This document shows, piece after piece, positions 7,700 through 16,531 of a DNA stretch of 64,000 bases (the stretch's first letter is position 1; each line of letters starts with the position of its first letter). Position numbers and translations under genes: made by a program. The DNA comes from Pseudomonas sivasensis (GTDB lineage: Bacteria; Pseudomonadota; Gammaproteobacteria; Pseudomonadales; Pseudomonadaceae), in NCBI RefSeq assembly GCF_013778505.1, contig NZ_JAAOWU010000022.1, positions 1 to 64,000 of the forward strand. The letters are read 5' to 3'. The notes under the pieces are model-generated. The model had not been told where the DNA came from. It saw only the letters and a program-made list of their open reading frames with translations, and did no database searches.

Positions 7700-8124
7700 T
7701 CGTACCACTGCTGCAAACCACGCCGTACAAGGCATTGCCGCAACTCTCCTCGTGACAATCGGCCTGACAAATCTGATTCGTCGCCATCCGCATCGATACA
7801 GGCACCGGTGCCGCAGCCTTTGGAAGGGCTGCACCTGACTGACAGTCAGGCATGCCCCAGGTGTCCATGTCGTTGCCTTCTCCTGCTCAGGATCTCCAGG
7901 TGCCGAACTCGTCAGTGTCGGCACAGCCTCCACCCGCCCGCATCTTCGGATGCGACTAAGGAGGCCAGATTCATGGGTTCATGCCCTCGCTCCCGGTCGT
8001 AAGGAGCCGTGTGTTCCGCGTCAGTGAACACCTCACAGGCCGCAGGGGCCTTGATCCCTGATAACACTCAACAGCCGTGGCGGGACTACGTGAGGACAAC
8101 CAGCAATTACCGAGGAGAGGGCCC

Positions 8125-9517
8125 ATGCAGCAGTTAGATCCGAAGCTTGAACTACCACGACCGCCTCGACCGCTGATTGAGTCAAACCCCGTGGCCGAGC
8201 CTTATCCGGTCCAGGCACTGGGTGGAATTTTTGGGCCTGCGGTTGAGCGCATGGCCGAGGTCATCGGCGTGCCCCAGGCACTGGCCGCACAATCGGTCTT
8301 GGCTGCCTCGGCGCTAGCCACTCAAGGTCATGCGGGCTTGCAACTCGATGGACGAAATTACCCCCTGTCGCTGTTCCTGATTACAGTGGCCGCGTCAGGT
8401 GATCGCAAGACCGCGGCAGATCGTTTTGCATTGCTGCCAGCACGGCAATGGGAGCGTGAGCAGTGGCAGCGCTACCGTGAACAACTCGCCCGGTACCGTG
8501 TCGCGCAGCGGCAGGCGCAGCGTATCAACCCTGGCTATCCCGACCCCACAAACGGCGTACCGCTTGAAGCGGAGCCCTCTGCACCTAGGCTGATCACCAC
8601 GGATCCGACTATCGAGGCCCTGATCAAGGGACTCTGCCATGACTTGCCGAGCATGGGCCTGTTCTGTGACGAGGGGGGACAATTCCTCGGTAGCAGCACC
8701 ATGAGTCGAGATAACCGTTTGAAAGCGGTTACGACCTTGTCGTCACTCTGGGACGGCAGTCCGATAGATCGCGCGCGGTCCATGGTGGGTGAAAGCTTGC
8801 GAGCTTACGATCGACGCTTAAGCCTGCACCTGATGCTGCAACCGTATCTAGCCATGCAGTTACTCAGTGACCCGTTGCTGCTGGGGCAAGGCATTCTCGG
8901 TCGCTGCCTCATGACCTGGCCCACCAGCCTGGCCGGACAACGCAGTTACCAGGCTGTCGACTTGTCCAAAGACCCCGCCCTAAAGCGATATCACCACCGT
9001 CTTTCGGCCCTGTTTCATCAGCCTTGGTCGCTTTCCGCTGACGGTGCCTTGCGGCTGTCACCGCTGAGCCTCAGTCCACTGGCTCGTCGTCGCTGGATTG
9101 ATCTGCATGATGCCATCGAGGCCCAGTTGGGTGAGTTTGGCGAGTTGGCCAGCGTACGGCCTAGCGGATCGAAGGCCGCCGACGACCTGCTGCGCGTCGC
9201 CGGCAATCTGGCAGTCGTGGAGGAGAGCAGCGTCGTGGAGGTCGATCATATCCAACGGGCCTCGGCCTTAGTCGGCTATTACCTCTCCGAGATCCAGCGC
9301 CTGACCGAACAGGAACCGGTGTGCCGGGTAAAAGAGGAGGCAGACCGGCTGCTGCGCTGGCTGCAGGTCAAAGATTGGAAGCGCTTCAGTATTCGGGAGC
9401 TGAATCGCAATGGTCCCCGATTTGCCCGTAAGAGCAGTCGTCATGCCGCCAAGCTGTTGGTCGAGTTGATTGATCATCAGTGGCTGAGCACCGACGGTTG
9501 TACCTTCGAGGTGCGCC

Positions 9518-9531
<14 letters not shown>
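8125..9531 (+). CDS. YfjI/DUF3987-type protein of the island
   Basis: 468-aa protein resembling the YfjI (DUF3987) family of mobile-element proteins, which are related to primase/helicase ATPase modules. A degenerate P-loop SGDRKT is at residues 91-96 after the hydrophobic strand LSLFLITVAA, and an acidic segment FCDEGGQFLG is a Walker-B-like candidate. The C-terminal about 70 residues look like a winged-helix (FSIRELNR...ARKSSRHAAKLLVELIDHQWL). ATG 8125 is preceded by GAGGAGAGG; the longer frame from GTG 8077 has no such site. Followed by an overlapping small gene. Likely involved in replication or maintenance of the element; not demonstrated. Confidence 0.75.
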
Positions 9532-9863
<332 letters not shown>

Positions 9864-9880
<17 letters not shown>

Positions 9881-10844
9881 GCGAGCGGGACGTAATTTTG
9901 GCTTCGGTCGCCAGCTCAGCTATGCCGGACCGCAAGCACTGAGAGATCTGTTTGGCGACGGCCATTTTGCTACCGTCAAAGCCCATAGCGATCGCTGGCA
10001 GGCATTCGTGCGTTGGTGTCGATCCGAGGAAGGGCCAAGGCTCAATGACGCGCGACAGATCGACCGCGAGATCCTTATGCGGTACGCCTTCCATTTGCGC
10101 GAGCAGGTTGATCAGGGCAACGTCGGCATCGCCACCGCACAGAACCGCCTGTCCAGCGTGAACCGAACGATGGCCGCGCTGCGCGGTGATCAGTACGTCA
10201 AAATCCCCAGTCCGAGCAAGGCGCTTGGCTTGCAGCGCTCAGGTGTGCGTAGTGAGGCCCCGCAAGGCCAAGACCGTGTCCAGGTCGAGTTGATCACACA
10301 GGCGTTGTCAGAGCGAGGCCAGCAATCGAGGGTGAGTGCCATTGTGCTCCTTGCTCGGGAGACCGGCATGCGCCTGCGTGAAGCGATCTTGGCGGACTTG
10401 CCCCGGCTGCAACGTGAGGCTCGGCTACTGGGCAAGATCAATATCCAGGACGGCACCAAAGGCGGTCGATCAGGCGCATCTGCACCGCGTTGGATTGCGG
10501 TCACGGATCAAGTTCGTGGCGCCCTCGACAGGGCCAGCGAGGCTTCACCCAAGGGCAGTCGGAATCTGTTAACACCTGATGAAAGCTACAAAGATTTCTT
10601 ACAGACAATCGTGCGACCGGCACGGGACATCCTGCATGAGCATGGATTGAAAGGCTTTCATGAACTGCGGGCGGCTTACGCCTGTGAGCGCTATGAGCAA
10701 CTGACCGGCTTCTCCGCGCCCATCAATGGCGGTCGTGGTCATCGAGACGATCGAGCACTCGATCAGCGTGCACGCCAGCAGATCAGCCACGAGTTGGGGC
10801 ATAACCGCATCGACGTGGTGAGTGCCTACATCGGAGGTCGTTGA
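9864..10844 (+). CDS. Integrase-domain protein (tyrosine recombinase fold)
   Basis: 326-aa protein with a full tyrosine-recombinase catalytic set: Arg170 (ETGMRLRE), Lys199 (DGTKGG), His266 and Arg269 (FHELRAAYA), His313 (ELGHNR) and Tyr322 near the C-terminus (VSAYIGGR). The N-terminal about 120 residues are a SAM-like DNA-binding domain. It is unlike the P4-type integrase at the island end and lies in an operon with the yfjI-like gene, not beside an att site. Such internal integrase-like genes are common in Pseudomonas islands, from memory. ATG 9864 gives a 17-nt overlap with the preceding gene; longer frames start deeper inside it. It may resolve multimers or act on another site. Confidence 0.75.
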
Positions 10845-11113
10845 TGAAGTCCGAGTTCGATATGGCGTTGTTTCTGAGTCCCGTGCTCAAAGGTGCGCAT
10901 GCCACGCGGCAGCGGCATATCAGGCAGGCAGAAAGGATGCACAAGGCGATTCGTGAGCGCTGGAGTTGTGCGACCCCCTGGTCCTGGAAGGAAAAGCACA
11001 CCAGATGGTTTTTAGAGCACTATCTGCGTTGCTCAGCACCAGCGACCGTCTATTACTATGAGTTAACAGTAGGGCTGATCCGCCGCAGAAAGGCGCAACT
11101 CGTGGTTGTCTGA
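10844..11113 (+). CDS. 89-aa island protein, unknown
   Basis: ATG 10844 overlaps the stop of the integrase-like gene (TGATG). The product is basic and aromatic-rich (RHIRQAERMHKAIRERW, WSWKEKHTRWFLEHYL), with a central region that resembles a helical DNA-binding or recombinase-accessory fold, but no family is recognised. It ends the yfjI-like operon, 19 bp before a perfect inverted repeat. Possibly an accessory factor of the preceding recombinase. Confidence 0.6.
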   Translation: MKSEFDMALFLSPVLKGAHATRQRHIRQAERMHKAIRERWSCATPWSWKEKHTRWFLEHYLRCSAPATVYYYELTVGLIRRRKAQLVVV

Positions 11114-11131
11114 TAGACGCTTTTAAGCGTG

Positions 11132-11176
11132 AGCCCCTGAGTATGGGAATGCGGAGCCTTCCCATACTCAGGGGCT
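11132..11176. terminator. 18-bp perfect inverted repeat between convergent genes
   Basis: AGCCCCTGAGTATGGGAA (11132-11149) and its exact complement (11159-11176), loop of 9 nt. It sits between the 89-aa gene and the convergent integrase. No long T-run follows, so it may be a bidirectional hairpin terminator or a binding site. Confidence 0.6.
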
Positions 11177-11209
11177 TGGCCGAAGAAGCGCAGGCATGCG
11201 GCAGATTTA

Positions 11210-11225
11210 GCGACAGTCGCCACTT
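11210..11225 (+). repeat. Third copy of the dispersed GCGAC-W-GTCGCCACTT motif
   Basis: GCGACAGTCGCCACTT, identical to 7362-7377, located downstream of the integrase stop. Further TCGCC hexamers follow to about 11260. Confidence 0.6.
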
Positions 11226-11261
11226 CAGTCGCCCTGCTGCACGACACGGATTGTCGCCGGC

Positions 11262-12518
11262 TCAGCGTATCGGCACGACGTTACGGTCCCTGGTTTGATT
11301 GATGGCGGATGCCGACAGGCTGCCGGTGGCTGCCTTCTGGATATGTTCACTCCACCAGGCCATCATCGGACGCCGGCGTTCGATGTAATCCGCCCGGTTG
11401 TAGGCGCTTCGAACTTCGTCTTTATCGACATGCGCCAGCGCGACTTCGATCAGCTCCGGATCCCATCCATGTTCGTTCAGGATTGTGCTGGCCATGGAGC
11501 GCATTCCGTGGCTGACCAAGCGGTCCTGAAAACCCATTCGTTTCAACGCCATGTTGGCTGTTTGGCTATTCGCGTGGGTGCGCGGGTTTCTATCTGACGG
11601 GAACACATATTCCCTGTGGGCGCTATGGGGCTTAAGCGTCTCCAATAACGAGAGTGCATGTTCGGTCAGCGGGATTGTGTGCGGACGACGCTTTTTCATT
11701 CGCTCCGGAGGGATGGTCCAGAGGCGTTTGTCGAAGTCGATATCTGCCCATCGGGTGGTCGCCGCTTCGGAGGGGCGGGTCATGGTGTGCAGCTGCCATT
11801 CGATCAGGCAGCGGGTCGTCCGCTTGATGCTGGCGTTCGCGATTTCCATCATGAGCTCGGGAAGCTCATCAGCTGGTAGCGCGGCCATGTTCTCTTTTTT
11901 GGGTTTCTTGAAGACCGCTCGAATGCCGCTGAGAGGGTTGGCAAAGATCATTCCGGAATTGACCCCGTAGGTCATGATCTCGTTAAGGCGCTGGCTTACC
12001 CGCTTCACGGTCTCGAGGCTACCTTTGGCCTCAATCGGCCGAAGGAGCTTGATGACCATCGGGGCATTCACTTCTGATAGCGGCGTTGATTTCATGCTCG
12101 GAAATACATGCAGCGTGAGTGAGCGCCAGATGTCTTCGGCATACGCCGGGGTGACGGAATCCTTCTTCAATTCGAACCACGCGGTGGCTACGTTCTCGAA
12201 CGTATGTTCCGTTTCCGCTCGTTTGGCTTCCTGCAGTTCATTACGCTGAGCTTTGGGGTCGATGCCCTGTGCAAGCAGCTCTCTAGCCTCAACGGTTTTC
12301 TTTCTGGCTTGCGCAAGAGAAACCTCGGGATAAGAGCCGAGTGCCATGTTGATTCGATTCTTGGTGACGGGATGCCGGTAGTTGAAATTCCACTGCATCG
12401 AGCGATTGACTCTGACACGGAGCTGAAGCCCGTCGCCATCGGTGAGGACGTAATCCTTGTCTCTCGGTTTGATCGCCTTGAGCTGGCGGTCGGAGAGGCG
12501 GGTGGTTTGAGCGCACAT
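11262..12518 (-). CDS. P4-type tyrosine integrase of the ssrA island
   Basis: 418-aa site-specific recombinase. Residues 1-100 are the DUF4102-type arm-binding N-terminus (LTDGDGLQLRV...YRHPVTKNRINMALGSYPEVSLAQAR), then a core-binding domain, then the catalytic domain with Arg248 (MTRPSEA), Lys275/276 (MKKRRPH), His337 and Arg340 (SHGMRSMAST), His363 (ALAHVDKD) and Tyr373 (SAYNRADY). The gene reads away from ssrA, with its start about 190 bp from the intact ssrA 3' end, the usual layout for elements using tRNA or tmRNA attB sites. It should catalyse insertion and, with an excisionase, excision. I see no clear AlpA-like excisionase gene in the island. The whole catalytic set is intact, so the element may still be mobile. 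Confidence 0.92.
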   Translation of the reverse strand: MCAQTTRLSDRQLKAIKPRDKDYVLTDGDGLQLRVRVNRSMQWNFNYRHPVTKNRINMALGSYPEVSLAQARKKTVEARELLAQGIDPKAQRNELQEAKRAETEHTFENVATAWFELKKDSVTPAYAEDIWRSLTLHVFPSMKSTPLSEVNAPMVIKLLRPIEAKGSLETVKRVSQRLNEIMTYGVNSGMIFANPLSGIRAVFKKPKKENMAALPADELPELMMEIANASIKRTTRCLIEWQLHTMTRPSEAATTRWADIDFDKRLWTIPPERMKKRRPHTIPLTEHALSLLETLKPHSAHREYVFPSDRNPRTHANSQTANMALKRMGFQDRLVSHGMRSMASTILNEHGWDPELIEVALAHVDKDEVRSAYNRADYIERRRPMMAWWSEHIQKAATGSLSASAINQTRDRNVVPIR

Positions 12519-12542
12519 GAGAAGTACTCCATGACACTTTTT

Positions 12543-12592
12543 GGTATTCCCAAGATTAGCCCTGGGTAGCCGGGAATACCATTGGGAATACC
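12543..12592. repeat. Right GGAATACC repeats, probable integrase arm sites
   Basis: GGTATTCCC at 12543-12551 (inverted) and GGGAATACC at 12572-12580 and 12584-12592. They lie between the integrase start and the att repeat, so they could also serve autoregulation of the integrase promoter. Matching repeats occur at the left end (1044-1065). Confidence 0.6.
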
Positions 12593-12654
12593 AAATCGCC
12601 TGGAACTCTAAAAACCTCGAAAGCCCCCAATAGCCCTGAAACCCCCGTATTCAC

Positions 12655-12711
12655 TGGATTTCAGGCACAAAAAAAGACGTCCGTGGACGTCTTTAGATGA
12701 TGAAGTGGTGG
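12655..12711. repeat. Proximal att site at the 3' end of ssrA
   Basis: The 57-bp partner of 919-975. It covers the terminal CCACCA of ssrA and the ssrA terminator. Because the island end reconstitutes exactly the ssrA 3' end, tmRNA function is preserved after insertion. Confidence 0.9.
12673..12694 (-). terminator. ssrA terminator, duplicated with the att site
   Basis: AAAGACGTCC (12673-12682) pairs with GGACGTCTTT (12685-12694); reading on the minus strand the stem is followed by a run of Ts (12675-12669). The same terminator is present in the distal copy at 919-975. Confidence 0.8.
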
Positions 12712-13102
12712 AGCCGGGGGGATTTGAACCCCCGTCCGCCAGTACTCCGCTGTCGGTACTACATGCTTAGCCGTGTCTATTAAGTTAACCCTCAGCGACC
12801 CGACTGGCAGGGTGCTTTGGGCGAGTTGTGTAAGTTTTAGCCGCTTCGTCCACAACGTACTGCACGGCGATTCTGTTCTATATGACAATCACTTTGGGTT
12901 TACAGACATCCCCTGGTGATTGCTGGACCCGAAGGTACCAGAAGCTCAGGTCTAAGGCTGCTTACGCAGCGATAGCGAATTCCTGGCCGTAGTTTTCGTC
13001 ATTGGCAACTATAAGTAGTTGCAACAGTGGATTTACGAGTTCTGTTACCAACTCGGCATGCACCTAAAGTTTCGCGACCGGCGTCGAATCCTAAACGGCC
13101 CC
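12706..13102 (-). ncRNA. ssrA: tmRNA (ssrA)
   Basis: 397-nt tmRNA. The 5' end GGGGCCGTTTAGGATTCGAC and the 3' end with T-arm GGGTTCAAATCCCCC and encoded CCACCA form the tRNA-Ala-like acceptor domain. The tag reading frame (12962-13006, minus) encodes ANDENYGQEFAIAA and a TAA stop, giving the C-terminal AA recognised by ClpXP. It works with SmpB, encoded about 6.2 kb further on, to rescue stalled ribosomes. The integrative element uses its 3' end as attB. 5' and 3' ends are given as the mature RNA by analogy with known tmRNAs. Confidence 0.95.
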
Positions 13103-13107
13103 GTGCT

Positions 13108-13137
13108 TGTAACTCGTTGTTTCATAGTGAGTGACAA
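13108..13137 (-). promoter_or_regulatory. Probable ssrA promoter
   Basis: On the minus strand TTGTCA (complement of 13132-13137) and GTTACA (complement of 13108-13113) are 18 bp apart, and the RNA 5' end lies 6 nt downstream. The -10 is weak. Confidence 0.45.
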
Positions 13138-13167
13138 GCCTGTGCAGTGTACGCCATACGGTCACCG

Positions 13168-13191
13168 AAGGCCAACCCGAAGGTTGGCCTT
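13168..13191 (-). terminator. Hairpin terminator after the 93-aa gene
   Basis: AAGGCCAACC, loop CGAA, GGTTGGCCTT. It lies just beyond the stop of the small periplasmic protein gene and before the ssrA promoter. Confidence 0.7.
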
Positions 13192-13196
13192 ACTGC

Positions 13197-13478
13197 TTAC
13201 TTGCCGCCTTTGTTGCTGTTTTGCAGGTCTTGCAGGGTTTTGTTGGTGACTTCGATGCACTGCTTATCATCGCCAGACGCGTGAAATGCCTTGGCTTGGG
13301 AGACAACCGTGTCTATTTCCCCACTCTTGCCGGTGGTGTCGGTGGCGAGTGTCGCTTTGGCGTTGTTAATTTTGTCTATATTGATCTGGCACAGGTCTTT
13401 TTCACTGTCGGCCGCGAAGACCGGGGACGCCAGCATCGCAGCGGTAACGAACAAGCCAGCAAGAGCGGAACGCTTCAT
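13197..13478 (-). CDS. Small periplasmic protein, unknown
   Basis: 93-aa protein with a clear signal peptide (MKRSALAGLFVTAAMLASPVFAA, cleavage after about residue 22) and a mature part of about 70 residues with two cysteines (Cys30, Cys74) that could form one disulfide. The start at 13478 has AGGAG at good spacing; longer frames upstream lack the signal peptide at the N-terminus. Small secreted proteins of this type are widespread in pseudomonads, function unknown. Single-gene unit with its own terminator. Confidence 0.75.
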   Translation of the reverse strand: MKRSALAGLFVTAAMLASPVFAADSEKDLCQINIDKINNAKATLATDTTGKSGEIDTVVSQAKAFHASGDDKQCIEVTNKTLQDLQNSNKGGK

Positions 13479-13614
13479 AGGGTATCTCCTTGCGCAAAGG
13501 GCTCGACGCTGCTGGCCTTCAAGCGCTGCCAGCGACATCACTGATTGGCCTCGTTCGTCGAGGCCTATTCAAGTGACTACGCTGGCGTGCAGGGGTTCTG
13601 TTTTTTTTGCAGGA

Positions 13615-16425
13615 TTATTGGGCGCGGGCCTGGGTGACGCGGTCCACGAGGTACACCAGCCCGTGATAATCAATGCCGCCATGCTGGCTCAAGCCGATTT
13701 CGCAGGTGCGGCTGGTGGAGATGCCTTCGCTGCAATATTGCACGGCATCCTTGAGGGTGCGCAGTGAGTGGGCATTGAGTTCTGGCGTGGTGAAGCCTTT
13801 GTCGCCGGCAAACCCGCAGCAGTGGATGCCTTCTGGAATCACGACGGTTTTGGCGCAGCGACGGGCTAGGTCGATCAGCGCCTGGCTTTCTCCCAGGTGT
13901 TGGGTACTGCAGGTGACGTGTACGGCGATCGGTGCTTCCTGCGGCATGAAATCAAGGCGGTCCATCAGGTGCGTGCGGATAAAGCGTACTGGGTCGTAGA
14001 GGTCCAGGCGGGTTTCGCCCAGGTCTTGCACCAGACGTAGGGTGCACGGGCTGGTGTCGCAATAGATCGGATCGAGGCCGCCGCGGCTGGCATGGAGCAG
14101 GGCGCCGATCAACTCCTGGCGCTTGTGCTCTGCCTGTTCGGCATAGCCTTTGGAAGCGAACGGCTGGCCGCAGCACAGGCTGTCTTGGTTGTCGGGAAAG
14201 ACGACCTGGTAGCCAGCCTTTTCCAGCAGGCCCCGGGTTTTGTCGTACAGCGACATCTGCTCTTTATCGCCGGACGCGGGGCCCATGGCGCGTGAGACGC
14301 ACGCCGCCAGGTAGACCACTCGAGGCCGCTCATCCGTCACAGCCGGGCTGAAACGAATCGCCTTTTCCGGCCGTGGCATAGCGCTGCTCCACTGCGGAAT
14401 TTGTCCCTTGGACAGCTTGGTCACGGTGGCAGACAGCTTCGCCAGGCGAGGAGCGCCGAGCAGCATGCGAGCACCATTGGCGACATGCAGGGTAAAGCGC
14501 GCACCTTGCAGTGCGGTGGCGAAATGGGTGGCGAGCCATTCGGCTGTTTTCGTACGGTCGGCGTCACGACTGCGCAGCTTTTTCACCAAGTCGCCGGTAT
14601 TGATTCCCACAGGGCAGCGCTGGGCGCATAGCCCGGTGGCTGCGCAGGTGTCGATGCCTTGGTAGTGGTAGGCGGCTTCCAGTTCGGTGGTGTCGACGCC
14701 GGCGCGTTTCTTCGCCTGAATGTCGCGCCAGATCACGATGCGCTGGCGTGGGCTCAACGTCAGGCCTTTTGAGGGGCACACAGGCTCGCAGAAGCCGCAC
14801 TCGATGCACTTATCCACAAGCTCGTCGGCTGCAGGCAGTGGTTTGAGGTGCTTGAGGTGAATCTGCGGGTCGTTGCTGAGCACTACGTCGGGGTTGAGAA
14901 TGCCGTTGGGGTCGAGCAGGCGCTTGAGCTGCCACATCAGTTGGTAGGCATCGCTGCCCCATTCCAACTCGACGAATGGCGCCATATTGCGTCCGGTACC
15001 ATGCTCGGCTTTCAGTGAGCCGCCGAACTCGACGGCCACCAGTTGCGCCACGTCATCCATGAACGCTTGGTAGCGTGTGACTTCTTCGGCGCTGTTGAAG
15101 CCTTGGGTGAACACAAAGTGCAGATTGCCTTCCAGGGCGTGTCCGAAAAGGATGGCTTCGTCGTAGTGATGTTTGTCGAACAGTTCGATCAGACGGTTTA
15201 CGCCGATGGCGAGTTGCTCGACGGGAAAGGTTACGTCTTCGATGATCACCGTGGTGCCGGTTTTGCGCACAGCGCCGACGGCAGGAAAGGTGTCCTTGCG
15301 AATCGCCCAGAGTCGGGCGTTTTCTACAGGGTCTTCGGTGAAATCGACCTGTTTCTCGACGGGGAAAACGGCCAGGGACGCCATGATCAGCGCCATTTGC
15401 TCATGCAGCAAAGAAGGTGATGCCGCTCGGGATTCGATGAGCAGCGCGCAGGCATTTTCCGACAGGTGTTGTACGAAGGCGGGCATGCCGGGTTTGTTCT
15501 GGACCGAACGCATGCTGCGTCGATCCAGCAGCTCTACGGCTGAGACCGGCTGGGTTTTCAACGCGGTTACTGCGTTGCAGCACGTCTCCACATTGGGGAA
15601 CACAATCAATGCCGAGGCTTTGTTGGGATGATCGATCACGGTGTCGTAGGTCACTGCGCTTATAAAGCCCAGCGTCCCCTCGGAGCCGACCAGCAGATGG
15701 CTAAGAATATCCAGTGGTTCATCGAAATCCACCAGGGCATTGAGTGACAGTCCTGTGGTGTTTTTCAGACGATATTTGTGGCGGATTTTCGCGGCGAGTT
15801 CGGCGTTTGCCCGCGTCTCGCGACCCAGTGTCGCCAGGCGTTCAAGCAGCGCGCCGTGCCGCTCACGAAAGGCGCTGACGCTGGCCGCATCTTCGGTGTC
15901 CAGGCAACTGCCGTCGGCCAGCACCAGACGAATGCCAGCCAAGGTGTGATAGGTATTTTGCGCGGTGCCGCAGCACATGCCGCTGGCATTGTTGGCGACG
16001 ATTCCGCCGATCTTGCAGGCATTGATCGATGCGGGATCCGGGCCGATCTTGCGCCCGAACGGCGCCAGCCAGGCGTTGGCCTGGGCACCGATTACGCCGG
16101 GTTGCAGGCGGATCTGAGTCCCGTGCCCGCGAATCTCGCGGCCGTTCCAATTGTCTCCCAGCACGATCAGTACGGAGTCGCTGATCGCTTGACCGGACAA
16201 ACTGGTGCCGGCCGCGCGGAAGGTCACTGGCACGCGCTCACGCTGGGCCAGTTGCAGCAGAGCTACCACTTCACCTTCCGACTCCACGCGGATCACTAGT
16301 TGTGGGACCAATCTGTAAAAACTGGCGTCGGTGCCGAATGCGAGGGTGGAAAGTGGATCGTCGAAACGCCGATCTTTTGGGATCAGCTGTGCGACGTCAG
16401 CTAAGAAAGCGGCAGGCAGACTCAT
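13615..16425 (-). CDS. FAD/Fe-S D-lactate dehydrogenase (Dld-II type)
   Basis: 936-aa fusion of an FAD-linked oxidase and a GlpC-like iron-sulfur module. The N-terminal half has the FAD-binding type 4 domain (FRAAGTSLSGQAISDSVLI, IVANNASGMCCG) and the FAD-oxidase C-terminal domain. The second half has 2x[4Fe-4S] ferredoxin motifs (CIECGFCEPVC and CAATGLCAQRC) and two CCG domains (CCGQPFASKG, CCGFAGDKGF). Family members oxidise D-lactate to pyruvate and pass electrons to the quinone pool. ATG 16425 has GGAGG upstream. It lies 106 bp after lldP on the same strand. In other pseudomonads lldD (L-lactate dehydrogenase) sits between these two genes; here it is missing. Confidence 0.85.
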   Translation of the reverse strand: MSLPAAFLADVAQLIPKDRRFDDPLSTLAFGTDASFYRLVPQLVIRVESEGEVVALLQLAQRERVPVTFRAAGTSLSGQAISDSVLIVLGDNWNGREIRGHGTQIRLQPGVIGAQANAWLAPFGRKIGPDPASINACKIGGIVANNASGMCCGTAQNTYHTLAGIRLVLADGSCLDTEDAASVSAFRERHGALLERLATLGRETRANAELAAKIRHKYRLKNTTGLSLNALVDFDEPLDILSHLLVGSEGTLGFISAVTYDTVIDHPNKASALIVFPNVETCCNAVTALKTQPVSAVELLDRRSMRSVQNKPGMPAFVQHLSENACALLIESRAASPSLLHEQMALIMASLAVFPVEKQVDFTEDPVENARLWAIRKDTFPAVGAVRKTGTTVIIEDVTFPVEQLAIGVNRLIELFDKHHYDEAILFGHALEGNLHFVFTQGFNSAEEVTRYQAFMDDVAQLVAVEFGGSLKAEHGTGRNMAPFVELEWGSDAYQLMWQLKRLLDPNGILNPDVVLSNDPQIHLKHLKPLPAADELVDKCIECGFCEPVCPSKGLTLSPRQRIVIWRDIQAKKRAGVDTTELEAAYHYQGIDTCAATGLCAQRCPVGINTGDLVKKLRSRDADRTKTAEWLATHFATALQGARFTLHVANGARMLLGAPRLAKLSATVTKLSKGQIPQWSSAMPRPEKAIRFSPAVTDERPRVVYLAACVSRAMGPASGDKEQMSLYDKTRGLLEKAGYQVVFPDNQDSLCCGQPFASKGYAEQAEHKRQELIGALLHASRGGLDPIYCDTSPCTLRLVQDLGETRLDLYDPVRFIRTHLMDRLDFMPQEAPIAVHVTCSTQHLGESQALIDLARRCAKTVVIPEGIHCCGFAGDKGFTTPELNAHSLRTLKDAVQYCSEGISTSRTCEIGLSQHGGIDYHGLVYLVDRVTQARAQ

Positions 16426-16531
16426 GGGGCCTCCAGGAACAGCACCCCCAGGGCGCCGTATTGACACGAATGCGCAATGCCGACGCCGAGGTTACCGCCC
16501 GGCGTCGGCTATTACCCTATTGCTTGTGGCT

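Larger units (their letters stand above)
7136..8124. other. About 1 kb of structured non-coding DNA
   Basis: No frame here has a domain or a convincing start on either strand. The stretch contains a 21-bp perfect palindrome at 7357-7377 followed by Ts, repeated GGCGAC motifs at about 7296-7372, a 15-bp perfect hairpin at 7665-7699, and small hairpins nearer to 8124. A Shine-Dalgarno-like AAGGAGG at about 7960 precedes only a 9-codon frame (ATG 7973). It may hold a regulatory RNA or replication/transfer sequences of the element. Confidence 0.5.

Noticed and set aside
7235-8002. Several 60-130-codon frames on both strands
   Set aside because: Mutually overlapping, no start signals, run through hairpins; treated as non-coding.
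8077-8124. GTG start for the yfjI-like gene at 8077
   Set aside because: No ribosome binding site, whereas ATG 8125 has GAGGAGAGG.
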